Notes: a model not told the origin generated them from the letters alone. Counted from the first letter of the stretch, positions 1 to 8,438 are shown. The stretch: 64,000 nt of DNA from Caldilineaceae bacterium (GCA_958295845.1 OY282376.1:4353022-4417021), one strand, 5' to 3'. Numbers and translations: made by a program.

Positions 1-278
1 AGATTGAAGCGGCCCGTCGAGCGGTTACCCGCTATGTGCGGCGCGGCGGAAAATTGTGGATTCGCATTTTCCCGGACAAGCCGGTCACTGAGCGGGCGGC
101 GGAGACCCGTATGGGTTCGGGCAAGGGGAATGTCGAACACTGGGTGGCGGTAGTAAAGCCGGGCCGAATGGTATTTGAGATTGCCGGTGTAGATGAGGTG
201 CAGGCGCGAGAAGCATTCCGGCTGGCCTCGCATAAGTTACCGATGGGGACACAGTTTGTCGCCCGGGAGGATGTCTGA
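1..278 (+). CDS. rplP: Ribosomal protein L16 (bL/uL16), 5' end outside window
   Basis: This is the C-terminal part of large-subunit protein L16, which lies near the A site and P-site tRNA elbow of the 50S subunit. The reading frame is open from base 3 and encodes IEAARRAVTRYVRRGGKLW, followed by the L16 block FPDKPVTERAAETRMGSGKG, which carries the arginine (RMGSGKG) hydroxylated in some bacteria. Roughly the last 90 of about 140 residues are present. It ends 24 bases before rpmC, the standard S10-operon order. A GTG at base 36 is internal, not a start. Confidence 0.97.
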   Translation, partial: IEAARRAVTRYVRRGGKLWIRIFPDKPVTERAAETRMGSGKGNVEHWVAVVKPGRMVFEIAGVDEVQAREAFRLASHKLPMGTQFVAREDV

Positions 279-302
279 CGTGAAGGCGAGGAGGGAAGCA
301 AG

Positions 303-512
303 ATGAAAGCACATGAATTACGCCCGCTCACGGAGAGTGAACTTTACAGCCGGTTGGACGAGGGTTACCAGGAGCTGTTTAACTTGCGCTTTCAGAAGGC
401 AACGGGACAGTTGACAAATACGGCACGCAATGGTCAGGTCCGCCGTGAGATCGCGCGGCTTAAGACTGTTTTGCGTGAGCGAGAGTTGATGGCCGAAGAG
501 GAAGAGGAGTAA
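303..512 (+). CDS. rpmC: Ribosomal protein L29 (uL29)
   Basis: L29 sits at the polypeptide exit tunnel next to L23 and helps form the docking site for trigger factor and SRP. The 69-residue product has the family pattern: an N-terminal helix beginning MKAHELRPLTESEL, the LFNLRFQKATGQL motif, and a second helix RREIARLKTVLRERE. It ends in an acidic EEEEE tail. An AGGAGGGAAGC ribosome-binding region lies just before the ATG. It is the expected gene between rplP and rpsQ, and its stop is only six bases from the rpsQ start. Confidence 0.97.
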   Translation: MKAHELRPLTESELYSRLDEGYQELFNLRFQKATGQLTNTARNGQVRREIARLKTVLRERELMAEEEEE

Positions 513-518
513 GGGGAA

Positions 519-776
519 ATGCAGGAGCGAAGACGCGAGTTGGTTGGCGTGGTCACCAGCGACAAGATGGACAAGACTGTGGTCGTGGAAGTGGGGCGGA
601 CCGCGCGGCATGCCCTGTATGGCAAGGTCGTCAAGTCACATAAGAAGTACAAAGCGCACGATCCGGACAATGCCTGCCAAGTTGGCGATACGGTCCAGAT
701 TCGTGAATGCCGGCCGATCAGTAAACACAAGAAGTTTTATGTCTCGAAGATTCTGGACCACGCGGCTGTAGTCTAG
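519..776 (+). CDS. rpsQ: Ribosomal protein S17 (uS17)
   Basis: S17 binds 16S rRNA helices 7 and 11 early in 30S assembly. The 85-residue OB-fold protein carries GVVTSDKMDKTVVVEV at the N-terminus and the diagnostic KKYKAHDPDNACQVGD and IRECRPISKHKKF motifs. Length and order are typical. The ATG at 519 is preceded by AAGGGGAA. It follows rpmC with a six-base gap, consistent with translational coupling. Confidence 0.97.
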   Translation: MQERRRELVGVVTSDKMDKTVVVEVGRTARHALYGKVVKSHKKYKAHDPDNACQVGDTVQIRECRPISKHKKFYVSKILDHAAVV

Positions 777-812
777 TTCAGGTCGCGCGGGAAAGAGAAG
801 AGGTATGGAGTC

Positions 813-1181
813 ATGATTCAACAAGAGAGTCGCCTGCGGGTTGCCGACAATACAGGGGCGAAAGAGATACTGACGATTCGTGTCCGTGGTGGGAGTACTC
901 GGCGTTACGGTGGTATTGGTGACGTGATCGTAGGTACGGTCAAGTCCTCCAGTCCGACGGCGTCGGTGAAAAAGGGAGAGATTGTGCGGGCGGTAATCGT
1001 GCGCACGCGACGTCCGGTGCGGCGCAAGGACGGGAGCTATATTCGGTTCGATGAGAATGCCGCCGTACTGATTGATGACAACAGGAATCCACGCGGCACT
1101 CGAATCTTTGGCCCGGTTGCGCGCGAGTTGCGGGACCACGGGTATATGAAGATCGTGTCCCTGGCTCCGGAGGTTCTTTGA
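813..1181 (+). CDS. rplN: Ribosomal protein L14 (uL14)
   Basis: L14 forms the B8 intersubunit bridge and is the binding site of the silencing factor RsfS. The 122-residue product starts MIQQESRLRVADNTGAKE, a nearly invariant L14 signature, and has the expected FDENAAVLIDD and RGTRIFGPVARELR blocks; it ends in the usual KIVSLAPEVL. AGAAGAGGTATGG supplies a plausible ribosome-binding site upstream. It opens the spc portion of the cluster. Confidence 0.98.
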   Translation: MIQQESRLRVADNTGAKEILTIRVRGGSTRRYGGIGDVIVGTVKSSSPTASVKKGEIVRAVIVRTRRPVRRKDGSYIRFDENAAVLIDDNRNPRGTRIFGPVARELRDHGYMKIVSLAPEVL

Positions 1182-1254
1182 GGCGTACGGGTGGTCAGGC
1201 TTCAATTTTGCGGGCCGGCGGCGGGTATCGTTCAGGATTTGAGGAGAAGAGGGG

Positions 1255-1614
1255 ATGGGCGTAAAGATAAGGAAGGGTGACCTCGTTGAAGTAATTGCCG
1301 GCAATGACAAGGGCCACCGCGGTGAAGTCCAGAGCGTAATACGCAAGAAGGACAAGAAGGGCCGGCACGATCCGAATCGGGTGTACGTTGTTGTGGCGGG
1401 CGCGAATTTTGTTACGAAGCATCAGCGCCGCAGTCCGACTGTGCGTACACAGACCGGGCGCATCGAGTTGGAGGCGCCGGTCCACATCAGCAATGTTGCG
1501 CTGGTGGGGACGGATAATGAAGTGACTCGCGCCGGTTACCGGTTTGAGGGCGAAGACAAGATCCGAGTGGATAGGCGTTCTGGTGAGTCATTGCCAACGG
1601 GAAGTGAGAGTTAA
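1255..1614 (+). CDS. rplX: Ribosomal protein L24 (uL24)
   Basis: L24 starts 50S assembly by binding the 5' domain of 23S rRNA and lies near the tunnel exit. The 119-residue product has an N-terminal KOW motif (KGDLVEVIAGNDKGHRGEV), then NFVTKHQRR and the EAPVHISNVAL block. A strong GAGGAGAAGAGGGG site precedes the ATG. The C-terminal tail after EDKIRVDRRSGE is slightly longer than in E. coli and low in conserved residues. Confidence 0.97.
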   Translation: MGVKIRKGDLVEVIAGNDKGHRGEVQSVIRKKDKKGRHDPNRVYVVVAGANFVTKHQRRSPTVRTQTGRIELEAPVHISNVALVGTDNEVTRAGYRFEGEDKIRVDRRSGESLPTGSES

Positions 1615-1680
1615 TTTCAGGGTCAGAATGACGGCCTGATGCCGCCAAGGGCGGAAGTTTTGGGCGAGGAGTGAAGAGCG

Positions 1681-2253
1681 ATGGGTGAAGCAGCCGTAAT
1701 GCCGACGCAGAAGCCCCGGTTGAAGGAACGATTTGACAGTGAGATTGCGCCGGCGCTGATGACGGAATTCGGTTATACCAATATTATGCAGGTGCCGCGG
1801 GTCGAGAAGATCAGCGTAAACATCGGCATGGGAGAGGCGATCACGGATGGCAAGACGATTGACCGTGCCAGCCAGGATCTGACGATCATTACGGGTCAGA
1901 AGCCGATCGTGACGAAGGCTCGCAAGTCGATTGCCACTTTCAAGTTGCGGGAAGGGATGCCGATCGGTGTGAAGGTGACGATGCGGGGCCGGCGCATGTG
2001 GGATTTCCTGGACCGTTTGATCAGCATTGCATTGCCGGCACAGCGCGATTTTCGCGGCATCTCGCCGGACTCTTTCGACGGGCGAGGCAATTACAGCCTG
2101 GGCCTGCGCGAGCAGTTGATCTTTCCGGAGATCGACTACGATGAGATCGACAAGGTCCGGGGGATGGAAGTGACGATCGTTACGACAGCGGGCTCTGATG
2201 AGGAAGGCCGGCGGCTCCTGGCGATGATGGATATGCCGTTCCAAAGGCGCTAA
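1681..2253 (+). CDS. rplE: Ribosomal protein L5 (uL5)
   Basis: L5 binds 5S rRNA and contacts P-site tRNA and the 30S head (bridge B1b). The 190-residue product contains the family blocks PRVEKISVNIGMGEA, GQKPIVTKARKSIA, FKLREGMPIG and EIDYDEIDKVRGM. Two ATG codons are possible: 1681, which follows GAGGAGTGAAGAGC closely, and 1699, which would give a length nearer the usual 180 residues. I keep 1681 because of the ribosome-binding site; the extra six residues are not conserved. Confidence 0.97.
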   Translation: MGEAAVMPTQKPRLKERFDSEIAPALMTEFGYTNIMQVPRVEKISVNIGMGEAITDGKTIDRASQDLTIITGQKPIVTKARKSIATFKLREGMPIGVKVTMRGRRMWDFLDRLISIALPAQRDFRGISPDSFDGRGNYSLGLREQLIFPEIDYDEIDKVRGMEVTIVTTAGSDEEGRRLLAMMDMPFQRR

Positions 2254-2307
2254 AGACAGTAATTACTAAAGAGAAGGTAGCGACGAAGATGAAGGAGAGA
2301 GCTGTCT

Positions 2308-2490
2308 GTGGCTAAGAAAAGTATCGTTCTGCGGGAGTCCAAGCGGAAGTATGAAGTGCGTGTGCGTAACCGTTGCTCAAAGTGTGGCCGTCCGCGGGCG
2401 TACATGCGCCGATTCGGCCTTTGCCGCATCTGTTTTCGTCGAGAGGCCCTTGAGGGCCATTTGCCGGGCGTAGTCAAGTCCAGCTGGTAG
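2308..2490 (+). CDS. rpsN: Ribosomal protein S14, zinc-binding type (uS14, type Z)
   Basis: S14 is needed for late assembly of the 30S head. The 60-residue product is the short zinc-ribbon form: CSKC and CRIC provide four cysteines at about residues 23, 26, 39 and 42, and the C-terminus ends in the standard GVVKSSW. The start is a GTG preceded by GAAGGAGAGAG; no ATG in frame fits. Long, zinc-free S14 paralogues are absent from the window, so this is probably the main copy. Confidence 0.96.
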   Translation: MAKKSIVLRESKRKYEVRVRNRCSKCGRPRAYMRRFGLCRICFRREALEGHLPGVVKSSW

Positions 2491-2578
2491 AAGGACCACA
2501 ATTGAGTGTATCGGGCGCAGCGGTTGCCGACATTTCCGGCACGGGTTGCGCTGCAAGATTTAAGAGGAAGCACTGGTT

Positions 2579-2974
2579 ATGATGACCGATCCAATCGCGG
2601 ACTTTCTGACGCGAGTCCGCAACTCGTCAAACTCAAGGCATCGTCGTGCGGTGATGCCCAGTTCCAAGGTAAAGGTCGCGATTGCCAAGATCCTGGCGGA
2701 GGAAGGCTTCATCAGTGGTTATTCGGTGACGGGTGACAAGAGCCGGCCGAATCTGATCGTTGGGATGAAGTATTCCGACAAAGGGCAACCGGTCATTTCC
2801 GGTATAGAGCGCGTGAGCCGCCCAGGGCGGCGGACGTACATGGGCTTTGGGAGTATCCCGCTTGTCCGTAGCGGCCTGGGGATAAACATCGTTTCGACGC
2901 CGAAAGGTGTCATGAGCGGAAGGCAGGCGCGTCGCGAGCGGGTTGGCGGCGAGGTCTTGTGCAACGTTTGGTAA
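2579..2974 (+). CDS. rpsH: Ribosomal protein S8 (uS8)
   Basis: S8 binds helix 21 of 16S rRNA and in several bacteria autoregulates the spc operon. The 131-residue product has DPIADFLTRVRNSS at the N-terminus and the C-terminal signature STPKGVMSGRQARRERVGGE followed by LCNVW. Two ATG codons are adjacent (2579 and 2582); AAGAGGAAG lies about eight bases upstream. Spacing to rplF is 15 bases. Confidence 0.97.
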   Translation: MMTDPIADFLTRVRNSSNSRHRRAVMPSSKVKVAIAKILAEEGFISGYSVTGDKSRPNLIVGMKYSDKGQPVISGIERVSRPGRRTYMGFGSIPLVRSGLGINIVSTPKGVMSGRQARRERVGGEVLCNVW

Positions 2975-2989
2975 TGTTGGGAGGATAAC

Positions 2990-3547
2990 ATGTCACGAAT
3001 CGGGAAGATGCCGGTTCCTGTGCCTGCCGGTGTGACGGTTGATATTGTGCCAGGCAACGTGGTAACGGTGAAAGGGCCGAAGGGCGAACTCAGCCAGAAA
3101 TTCAATCGGGACATGAGGATTTCGAGAGAGAATGGCGAGATCATTGTGACCCGACCTACCGAACAGCGCCAGCATCGCGCCATTCACGGGCTGACGAGAT
3201 CGTTGCTCAACAATATGGTGGTGGGCGTGACCGACGGTTTCCAGAGAGTTTTGGAGATCCAAGGCGTTGGCTACCGAGCCCAGCTGGAGGGCAATAGCCT
3301 GTTATTGCAGGTCGGGAAGAGTCATCCCGTGGAATATACACCTCCCAGCCCGGATATTGCGTTTGAGGTTTCGCGAGACGGGCGGACGGTGACGATTTCG
3401 GGAATCAACAAGCAACAGATAGGCGAACTGGCTGCGAAGATTCGCAAGGAGCGGCCGCCGGAGCCTTATAAGGGCAAGGGCATCCGCTATCAGGGCGAAT
3501 ACGTGCGCTCCAAGGCAGGCAAGGCCGGGGCTGCGGCAATAGTATAA
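2990..3547 (+). CDS. rplF: Ribosomal protein L6 (uL6)
   Basis: L6 lies at the base of the L7/L12 stalk near the sarcin-ricin loop. The 185-residue product begins MSRIGKMPVPVPAGV, has the NMVVGVTDGFQRVLEI block and ends with the family signature PEPYKGKGIRYQGEYVR. AGGAGG occurs as GGGAGGATAAC directly before the ATG. Two internal L6 repeats are recognisable, as usual. Confidence 0.98.
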   Translation: MSRIGKMPVPVPAGVTVDIVPGNVVTVKGPKGELSQKFNRDMRISRENGEIIVTRPTEQRQHRAIHGLTRSLLNNMVVGVTDGFQRVLEIQGVGYRAQLEGNSLLLQVGKSHPVEYTPPSPDIAFEVSRDGRTVTISGINKQQIGELAAKIRKERPPEPYKGKGIRYQGEYVRSKAGKAGAAAIV

Positions 3548-3567
3548 CCGGGCAGGGATGGAGAATT

Positions 3568-3933
3568 ATGGCTAAAGCTACACGGACAGATGCGCGAAAG
3601 CGCAGGCATATGCGGGTGCGGCGCAAGGTTTCAGGGACTGCGGCGCGACCGCGATTGAATGTATATCGCAGCCTGAAGAACGTCAATGTACAGGTAATTG
3701 ACGACCAGGCCGGCCGTACCCTGGTGTCGGCTTCGACTATGGAGGCCGAACTGCAGGAGGTACTGGCCGACAAGTTGAGGGTGGATCAGGCGAAGGAGAT
3801 CGGCAAGATCGTTGCGGCACGCGCCAAGGCGGCCGGCATCGAGCAGGTGGTCTTTGATCGTGGCGGGTACCGCTACCACGGCCGCGTGAAGGCGGTGGCC
3901 GATGGCAGTCGAGAGGGTGGTCTCGTCTTCTAA
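3568..3933 (+). CDS. rplR: Ribosomal protein L18 (uL18)
   Basis: L18 binds 5S rRNA together with L5 in the central protuberance. The 121-residue product has a basic N-terminus, KVSGTAARPRLNVYRSLKNV, the internal VQVIDDQAGRTLVSAST segment and the C-terminal VVFDRGGYRYHGRVKA signature. GGGATGGAGAATT precedes the ATG. It lies 20 bases after rplF. Confidence 0.98.
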   Translation: MAKATRTDARKRRHMRVRRKVSGTAARPRLNVYRSLKNVNVQVIDDQAGRTLVSASTMEAELQEVLADKLRVDQAKEIGKIVAARAKAAGIEQVVFDRGGYRYHGRVKAVADGSREGGLVF

Positions 3934-3954
3934 ACAGAGCAAGGAGAGAAGGAT

Positions 3955-4497
3955 ATGGGACGTCGAGACCGTCGACGGGACCGCGAGCAGGAAGAAGACA
4001 AGGATGAACTTGATGAGAAGGTCGTTCATATTGCGCGCACGGCGAAGGTGGTGAAGGGCGGACGCAGGTTTGCTTTTCGGGCCGTAGTGGTGGTTGGCGA
4101 CAACAACGGGCGAGTAGGCGTAGGCGTAGGCAAGGCGCGCGAGGTCCCGGATGCCATCCGCAAGGCGAGTGAAACGGCGCGCAAGACGATGGTAGAGGTG
4201 AATTTGCTGGGTACTACGATTCCGCATGCAAGCCAGGCCCGGTTTGGCGCGGGCGAGGTGTTGTTGAGACCGGCCAGCCCAGGTACCGGTGTCATCGCCG
4301 GTGGGGGTGTACGTGCAGTGGTTGAGGCTGCGGGCGTGAAGGACATATTGTCCAAGTCTTTGGGGAGCGACAATATCCTGAATGTGGTGCAGGCTACCTT
4401 TGCATCGCTGAGGCAGTTGCAGGATTACAGAATTGAGGCGCAGCGAAGGGGAGTCGATCCTGAACAGTTGCGGCCATTCTGGTACCAGGAAGATTAG
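3955..4497 (+). CDS. rpsE: Ribosomal protein S5 (uS5)
   Basis: S5 contributes to decoding fidelity and mRNA helicase activity at the entry channel. The 180-residue product starts with a highly charged stretch (RRDRRRDREQEEDKDE), then the double-stranded-RNA-binding-like domain with KVVKGGRRFAFRAVVVVGD and the GKAREVPDAIRKA loop, and the C-terminal domain GVRAVVEAAGVKDILSKSLG. AAGGAGAGAAGG lies just upstream of the ATG. It is followed by rpmD after four bases. Confidence 0.98.
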   Translation: MGRRDRRRDREQEEDKDELDEKVVHIARTAKVVKGGRRFAFRAVVVVGDNNGRVGVGVGKAREVPDAIRKASETARKTMVEVNLLGTTIPHASQARFGAGEVLLRPASPGTGVIAGGGVRAVVEAAGVKDILSKSLGSDNILNVVQATFASLRQLQDYRIEAQRRGVDPEQLRPFWYQED

Positions 4498-4501
4498 ACT
4501 C

Positions 4502-4693
4502 ATGGAAAAGACGATTACCGTGAAGCTGGTCAAGAGCCCGATCGGTTACAACAAGCGCCAGAAGGCGACTGTTGCGGCCTTGGGGCTGCGGAAGATGCAT
4601 CAGACGGTCGAGAAGACTGACAGTCCTACAGTCCGGGGGATGATCGCCAAGGTCTCTCACCTTGTTGAGGTGGTTGAGGAAGCGCAGGCGTAG
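4502..4693 (+). CDS. rpmD: Ribosomal protein L30 (uL30)
   Basis: L30 is a small 50S protein near the 5S rRNA region. The 63-residue product begins MEKTITVKLVKSPIGYN and contains ATVAALGLRKMHQTVEK and VRGMIAKVSHLVEV, all family hallmarks. I choose the ATG that follows CCAGGAAGATTAG, four bases after the rpsE stop; the frame is open further upstream, but that part overlaps rpsE and is not conserved. Confidence 0.96.
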   Translation: MEKTITVKLVKSPIGYNKRQKATVAALGLRKMHQTVEKTDSPTVRGMIAKVSHLVEVVEEAQA

Positions 4694-4766
4694 GCGGTCA
4701 GAACAGGCAGTCCGGCGCTTTACCGGGTTGTTGCGGTCTTTTCCATTTGGCTGGAGTAAACGAAAT

Positions 4767-5246
4767 ATGAAACTGCACGATTTGCGTCCCAACGAGGGCG
4801 CCACGAGAAACCGAAAACGGATTGGCCGCGGGACCGGATCAGGACGCGGCAAGACGGCTGGACGCGGTACAAAGGGCCAGAATGCCCGTTCAGGAAGCGG
4901 GGGTCGTCGGGGCTTTGAAGGCGGTCAGTTTAGTTTTCTGCGCCGGCTGCCCAGGATGCGGGGTTTCAATAACCGCTTCAAGGTCACTTATACGCCGGTG
5001 AATCTCGACAAGATGGGCGAGCGCTTTGAAGCCGATGCACAGGTGACACCTGCGACGCTCTTCGACACGGGGCTACTCGGTGGCAGTAAGGAGCCTGTGG
5101 TCGTTCTGGCGCGAGGAGAGATTGACAAGCCGCTCCATTTGCAGGTTCATCGGATCAGCAAGAGCGCAAGGGAGAAGGTAGAGGCCGCGGGCGGTACGGT
5201 CGACATTCTGCCATTTGAAGTCAACAGGAATCTGCCGCGGTCTTAA
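4767..5246 (+). CDS. rplO: Ribosomal protein L15 (uL15)
   Basis: L15 organises late 50S assembly around the central protuberance. The 159-residue product starts MKLHDLRPNEGATRNRKRIG, continues with the glycine-rich GRGTGSGRGKTAGRGTKGQ arm and the FEGGQFSFLRRLPRMRGF motif, and ends in a globular domain. The ATG at 4767 follows a TGGAGTAAACG site; the upstream in-frame extension is not L15-like and is rejected. Confidence 0.97.
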   Translation: MKLHDLRPNEGATRNRKRIGRGTGSGRGKTAGRGTKGQNARSGSGGRRGFEGGQFSFLRRLPRMRGFNNRFKVTYTPVNLDKMGERFEADAQVTPATLFDTGLLGGSKEPVVVLARGEIDKPLHLQVHRISKSAREKVEAAGGTVDILPFEVNRNLPRS

Positions 5247-5315
5247 CTGTAGGGGGGCCGGGATGGCGGCCATACAGGCTGCCGGGCCCGGGCAAATCTC
5301 TACCGGAGAAGCTCT

Positions 5316-6653
5316 ATGCTGGAAGCTGTACGCAATGCATTTCGTTTGCCGGACCTGCGTCAGAAGCTGCTGTATACCTTTCTGATTCTGGTCGCCTACC
5401 GGCTGGCCGCGCATATCCCTCTTCCTGGCGTCAATCGAGAGGTGTTGGATCAGATATTTCGTTCAACGGACCAGAACATCCTGTTGAGTCTGTTGAACTT
5501 TTTCAGCGGCGGCGCGCTGGCTCAGTTCAGCGTGATGGCGATGGGTGTGTATCCCTATATCACCGCCACGATTATTATGCAGTTGCTGACCCCGATCGTG
5601 CCCCAGTTGGAGGAGTTGAGCCGCGAGGGGGAGCAGGGACGACAGCAGCTGAACCGCTACACGCATTACATGACAGTTCCGCTGGCGCTTTTGCAGGCAT
5701 TCGGCCAGGCTACGCTGCTCAGCCGTCCTGTGGGCGGCGCGGCGACGGGTGCGGTGCTTGAGAATTGGGGCTTCACCGGCGAGGCGCTGCTTCCCTCTCT
5801 GACGATTCTGATCAGCTTGACAGCCGGCACGATGCTGGCCATGTGGATGGGAGAGTTGCTGACCGAGCAGGGCATTGGCAACGGCGTTTCGTTGATTATA
5901 TTTGCCGGCATTGTCGCGTCGGCGCCAAATCAGGTGCGTTTGCTGACGCAGCAGGGCATCACACAGTTGTTGATTTTCAGCGTTATTACCGTTCTGACGG
6001 TCGCCTTGATTGTATGGGTACAGGAGGGCCAGCGGCGCATCCCGGTACAGTATGGCAAGCGGGTGCGCACTATGCGCGGCAACCGCCTGATGATGGTCGG
6101 CGGGCAGAGTACATACGTGCCGATGCGGGTGAATACCGCCGGCATGATTCCGCTGATTTTCGCCCAGAGTCTGCTGATTTTGCCGAACACGATGGCATCC
6201 TATTTCATTCTTCGCAATGACTGGCTTGGCTCGATAGCGAACTTTTTCTTCACTTCATTCAGTCCGCAGAACTTTCTGTACTGGCTGTTCTACTTCATGT
6301 TGACAGTTGCGTTCACGTATTTTTATACCGATATCATGTTCCGGCAACAGAATCTTCCCGACACGTTGCAGAAGCAGGGCGGGTTCATCCCCGGCATTCG
6401 GCCTGGGCCACGAACCGAACAGTATCTGAACGGTGTGTTGGGGCGCATAACGCTGGTGGGTGCTCTTTTTCTCGGCCTGGTCGCGGTGCTGCCATTTCTG
6501 GCAGGGTTGGTTTTCGGCGGCGGCGTCGGCAGTTTCAATACACTGATTATCAGCAGCACGGGTCTCCTAATTGTCGTCGGTGTTGTTCTGGACACGATGA
6601 AGCAGATCGAGGCGCAGCTGATGATGCGCAACTATGAGGGCTTTATCCGCTAG
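5316..6653 (+). CDS. secY: Protein translocase channel subunit SecY
   Basis: SecY is the pore of the Sec translocon and exports or inserts proteins with SecE, SecG and SecA. The 445-residue product has about ten hydrophobic segments, the N-terminal signature YRLAAHIPLPGVN, the plug-region FFSGGALAQFSVMAMGVYPY, and the C5 cytoplasmic loop IRPGPRTEQYLNGVL that contacts SecA. The ATG follows ACCGGAGAAGC. Its place after rplO and before adk is standard for the spc operon. Confidence 0.98.
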   Translation: MLEAVRNAFRLPDLRQKLLYTFLILVAYRLAAHIPLPGVNREVLDQIFRSTDQNILLSLLNFFSGGALAQFSVMAMGVYPYITATIIMQLLTPIVPQLEELSREGEQGRQQLNRYTHYMTVPLALLQAFGQATLLSRPVGGAATGAVLENWGFTGEALLPSLTILISLTAGTMLAMWMGELLTEQGIGNGVSLIIFAGIVASAPNQVRLLTQQGITQLLIFSVITVLTVALIVWVQEGQRRIPVQYGKRVRTMRGNRLMMVGGQSTYVPMRVNTAGMIPLIFAQSLLILPNTMASYFILRNDWLGSIANFFFTSFSPQNFLYWLFYFMLTVAFTYFYTDIMFRQQNLPDTLQKQGGFIPGIRPGPRTEQYLNGVLGRITLVGALFLGLVAVLPFLAGLVFGGGVGSFNTLIISSTGLLIVVGVVLDTMKQIEAQLMMRNYEGFIR

Positions 6654-6695
6654 GCAATCAACTGCGTAACCTGGCAGCATGAGGAAAAGGTGTTG

Positions 6696-7382
6696 ATGAG
6701 CGACCGCACTTATCTGGTTCTATTGGGAGCGCCTGGCGCCGGCAAGGGCACGCAGGCTCAGTTGCTAGAGGAAAGATTGGGGATTCCGCAGATATCGACG
6801 GGAGAGATCTTCCGATACAACTTGAAGAACCAGACTGAACTGGGGCAGCTGGCACAGAGCTATTACGACAAAGGCGAACTGGTCCCCGACGAGGTAACGA
6901 TTCGGATGGTGGAAGCGCGTTTGTCCCAGGAGGATGCCGCAAAGGGCGCGATTATGGACGGCTTTCCGCGCAACCTCCTCCAGGCAGAGGCGTTGGACGA
7001 GATGACGGCCGGGTACGGGGGCATCAATGTGGTGCCGTTCTTCCAGCTGGAGGACGACGTCGTGACGATGCGAATCACCGGTAGGCGGGTTTGCCGCAAC
7101 TGCGACAGGGTCTACCACCTGACGTTCAATCCTCCCAGCGGCGAGGGATGCGACAGTTGCGGCGGCGAGTTGTACCAGCGCAATGATGATAAGCCGGAGA
7201 CGGTCCAGAATCGGCTTTATATATACTACAAGCAGACGTCGCCTCTGATTGGATACTATTTTGCAAAGGGTTTGTTGGAAGAGGTTGATGGGGCGAGGTC
7301 GATCCAGGAGATGCAGGAGCAGCTGCTGGAGCGGTTGGCGTCCAGAAATGTCAAAGCGGCGAAGAGCGCTGTGTCCGACTGA
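6696..7382 (+). CDS. adk: Adenylate kinase
   Basis: Adenylate kinase interconverts AMP plus ATP with two ADP in the cytoplasm. The product has the P-loop LGAPGAGKGTQ near residues 10-20, the AMP-binding ISTGEIFR segment, the DGFPRN motif, and a LID domain with CRNC and CDSC, a four-cysteine zinc site typical of Gram-positive-like long Adk. I use the ATG at 6696 (MSDRTYLVLL); GTG 6690 and TTG 6693 are in-frame alternatives, all behind GAGGAAAAGG. Length of 228 residues is typical for the long form. Confidence 0.96.
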   Translation: MSDRTYLVLLGAPGAGKGTQAQLLEERLGIPQISTGEIFRYNLKNQTELGQLAQSYYDKGELVPDEVTIRMVEARLSQEDAAKGAIMDGFPRNLLQAEALDEMTAGYGGINVVPFFQLEDDVVTMRITGRRVCRNCDRVYHLTFNPPSGEGCDSCGGELYQRNDDKPETVQNRLYIYYKQTSPLIGYYFAKGLLEEVDGARSIQEMQEQLLERLASRNVKAAKSAVSD

Positions 7383-7421
7383 CGAAAACGGGGATTACAT
7401 GTCGCTGGCGGCGAGTTCAAG

Positions 7422-8270
7422 GTGAACGACGAAAGTATGATGACCCGACTCAGGCGCAGACTGCACCGAAATGGGCGCCAGCGTATCAAGACGAGTCAGG
7501 CGCAGGAACGTCCTGCCCCGATTTTCAAGAGTCCTCGTGAGATTCAGATCATGCGGGAAGCGGGGCGGATCGTTGCGAGAGTCCATCAGGCGTTTCGAGA
7601 GGCGATCAGGCCGGGGATAAGCACTTGGGATTTGGATGAGCTGGCGGCGACGACGATTCACAGCCATAGTGCGAAGTCGAGCTTTCTTGGTTATCGCGGC
7701 TATCCGGCCAATATTTGCACGAGCATCAACGAGGAGTTGGTGCATGGCATTCCGAGCCGGGAGCGAGTGCTGCAAGAGGGCGACATTATCAGCATAGATG
7801 TAGGCGTTTTCTACCGCGGCTTTGTGGGTGACAGTGGTTGGACGTATCCTGTCGGCGCGATAGAGCCTGCGGCCGAAAGGCTGCTGCAGGTAACGGAGGA
7901 AAGCCTGAACGCAGGCATAAAGGCAATCCGATCAGGCGGGCGTGTTCTGGATATCAGCGCGGCGGTGCAGAACAGTGTAGAGCCGAGCGGCTTTCACATT
8001 GTGCGGGAGTATACGGGTCACGGTGTGGGTCGTGCGATGCACGAGGGGCCGCAGGTTCTGAACTATGTATCGGACGATACGGATGGGAGGGTTGTCTTGC
8101 GCCCTGGTCTGGTCATTGCGATTGAGCCGATGGTTCAGATGGGCACGTGGCGGACTGAGACATTGCAGGACAAGTGGACGGTCATCAGCGAAGATCATAG
8201 CCTGAGCGCGCACTTCGAGCATACTGTAGCGGTAACCAACAGAGGCCCAGAAATATTGACGCGCCTCTAA
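7422..8270 (+). CDS. map: Methionine aminopeptidase, type I
   Basis: This enzyme removes the initiator methionine from nascent proteins. The catalytic core contains the five metal ligands in order: IISIDVGVFYRGFVGDSGW (two Asp), TGHGVGRAMHEGP (His), AIEPMVQMG (Glu) and HFEHTVAVT (Glu). About 40 residues precede the usual start region (FKSPREIQIMREAGRIV) and are rich in Arg/Gln; they may be a real N-terminal extension or may start at the ATG codons 7437/7440. The gene lies in the usual place after adk, but infA does not follow it. Confidence 0.95.
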   Translation: MNDESMMTRLRRRLHRNGRQRIKTSQAQERPAPIFKSPREIQIMREAGRIVARVHQAFREAIRPGISTWDLDELAATTIHSHSAKSSFLGYRGYPANICTSINEELVHGIPSRERVLQEGDIISIDVGVFYRGFVGDSGWTYPVGAIEPAAERLLQVTEESLNAGIKAIRSGGRVLDISAAVQNSVEPSGFHIVREYTGHGVGRAMHEGPQVLNYVSDDTDGRVVLRPGLVIAIEPMVQMGTWRTETLQDKWTVISEDHSLSAHFEHTVAVTNRGPEILTRL

Positions 8271-8324
8271 CGGTATGATAAACTTGTGGAATTGCGTTAC
8301 GACTTTGGCGGAGGGGGTTGAAGG

Positions 8325-8438
8325 ATGAAAGTGCGGGCTTCGGTCAAGAAGATGTGTGAAAAATGTTCCGTTGTTCGACGGCGAGGCGTTGTATATGTGA
8401 TTTGTCAGAACCCGAAACACAAGCAGAGGCAGGGTTAG
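8325..8438 (+). CDS. rpmJ: Ribosomal protein L36 (bL36), zinc-binding type
   Basis: This 37-residue gene is too short for ordinary ORF listing. Translation from the ATG behind TTGAAGG gives MKVRASVKKMCEKCSVVRRR, then GVVYVICQNPKHKQRQG, which matches L36 almost completely. The zinc ligands C11, C14, C27 and H32 are present. L36 stabilises 23S rRNA near the L7/L12 stalk base. It sits 54 bases after map and 20 bases before rpsM. Confidence 0.97.
   Translation: MKVRASVKKMCEKCSVVRRRGVVYVICQNPKHKQRQG

Noticed and set aside
3631..4533. 300-codon open frame on the minus strand opposite rplR/rpsE
   Set aside because: It lies wholly antisense to two certain ribosomal genes, has no ribosome-binding site and no recognisable domain; GC-rich codon bias explains the openness.
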